Assembly (NCBI RefSeq): GCF_016107705.1 | Contig: NZ_JAEHGC010000001.1 | Coordinates: 186,001 to 250,000, forward strand | Length of the DNA stretch: 64,000 nt | Source: Neobacillus cucumis | GTDB taxonomy: Bacteria; Bacillota; Bacilli; Bacillales_B; DSM-18226 | Reading direction: 5' to 3' | Part shown: piece by piece, positions 63,991 through 64,000 of the stretch | Layout: the number at the start of each line of letters is the position of its first letter | Numbering within the stretch: the stretch's first letter is position 1 | Notes under the pieces: model-generated | What the model was told of the DNA's origin: nothing | What the model saw: the letters and a program-made list of their open reading frames with translations, nothing else | The model's database searches: none | Program-made: the position numbers and the translations under genes

Positions 63991-64000
63991 CCTGTCATTC

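Overview
The window is a low-GC chromosome segment from an endospore-forming member of the Bacillaceae. It resembles Bacillus or Neobacillus-type facultative anaerobes; this is inferred from gene content and no 16S gene is present. Spore genes (sspH, SspO-like, gamma-SASP-like, GerP-like, YhcN-like, an Sda-like inhibitor), strong AGGAGG ribosome sites, many TTG starts, T-box leaders and TGTGA-N6-TCACA Fnr boxes all fit. I see no prophage, CRISPR array or insertion sequence with a transposase. It reads as a core chromosome with a few repeat elements.

Layout. 1-5.2 kb: sspH, an acyl-CoA dehydrogenase, and a reverse-strand run of an NhaD/ArsB-type transporter, KtrB and KtrA. 5.5-8.5 kb: two NarK nitrate/nitrite transporters, the first fused to a C-terminal PAS domain, both behind Fnr-type promoters. 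8.7-9.9 kb: a GNAT acetyltransferase enclosed by two inverted copies of a GC-rich ~130-bp repeat. 10-16 kb: a YocH-like wall protein, a formate dehydrogenase whose active-site codon is an in-frame TGA with a SECIS-like hairpin, and an MHYT/triple-PAS histidine kinase. 16-25.5 kb: small Bacillus-specific genes, a MutS2-like ATPase lacking Smr behind an attenuator-like leader, LrgAB, Sco, the ABC-F protein YkpA, and spore genes. 25.6-37.3 kb: ModB, MprF, a cupredoxin, PflB-PflA, a CcdA-like protein, a CPA1 antiporter, YidC2 behind a MifM-like arrest peptide, and a CrcB pair. 37.5-47.7 kb: small genes, odhAB, a two-component system, a candidate small RNA, and the tRNA 2-selenouridine synthase mnmH. 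47.9-55 kb: trpEGDCFBA behind tandem tryptophan T-boxes. 55-64 kb: an MFS exporter, a DUF2935 protein, a NERD protein, a 51-bp tandem repeat array, fruRKA, two tRNA genes and cold-shock genes.

How they work together. Several genes form a scattered anaerobic module. NarK proteins move nitrate and nitrite, PflBA makes formate from pyruvate, the formate dehydrogenase oxidises formate, and ModB imports molybdate for its cofactor. Three of the relevant promoters carry perfect or near-perfect Fnr sites. Selenium appears twice, in the UGA-encoded residue of formate dehydrogenase and in MnmH, which needs selenophosphate. The genome should therefore encode SelD, SelA, SelB and tRNA-Sec outside this window.

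The strongest candidates for new biology are: (i) the selenocysteine formate dehydrogenase; (ii) the leader of the MutS2-like gene, with a 7-codon peptide, alternative hairpins, a terminator and a coupled 33-aa membrane miniprotein; (iii) a MifM-like arrest peptide whose gene folds over the yidC2 ribosome site; (iv) an ATT start codon in a YdjO-family gene; and (v) the NarK-PAS fusion. All calls come from reading the sequence; no database search was run.
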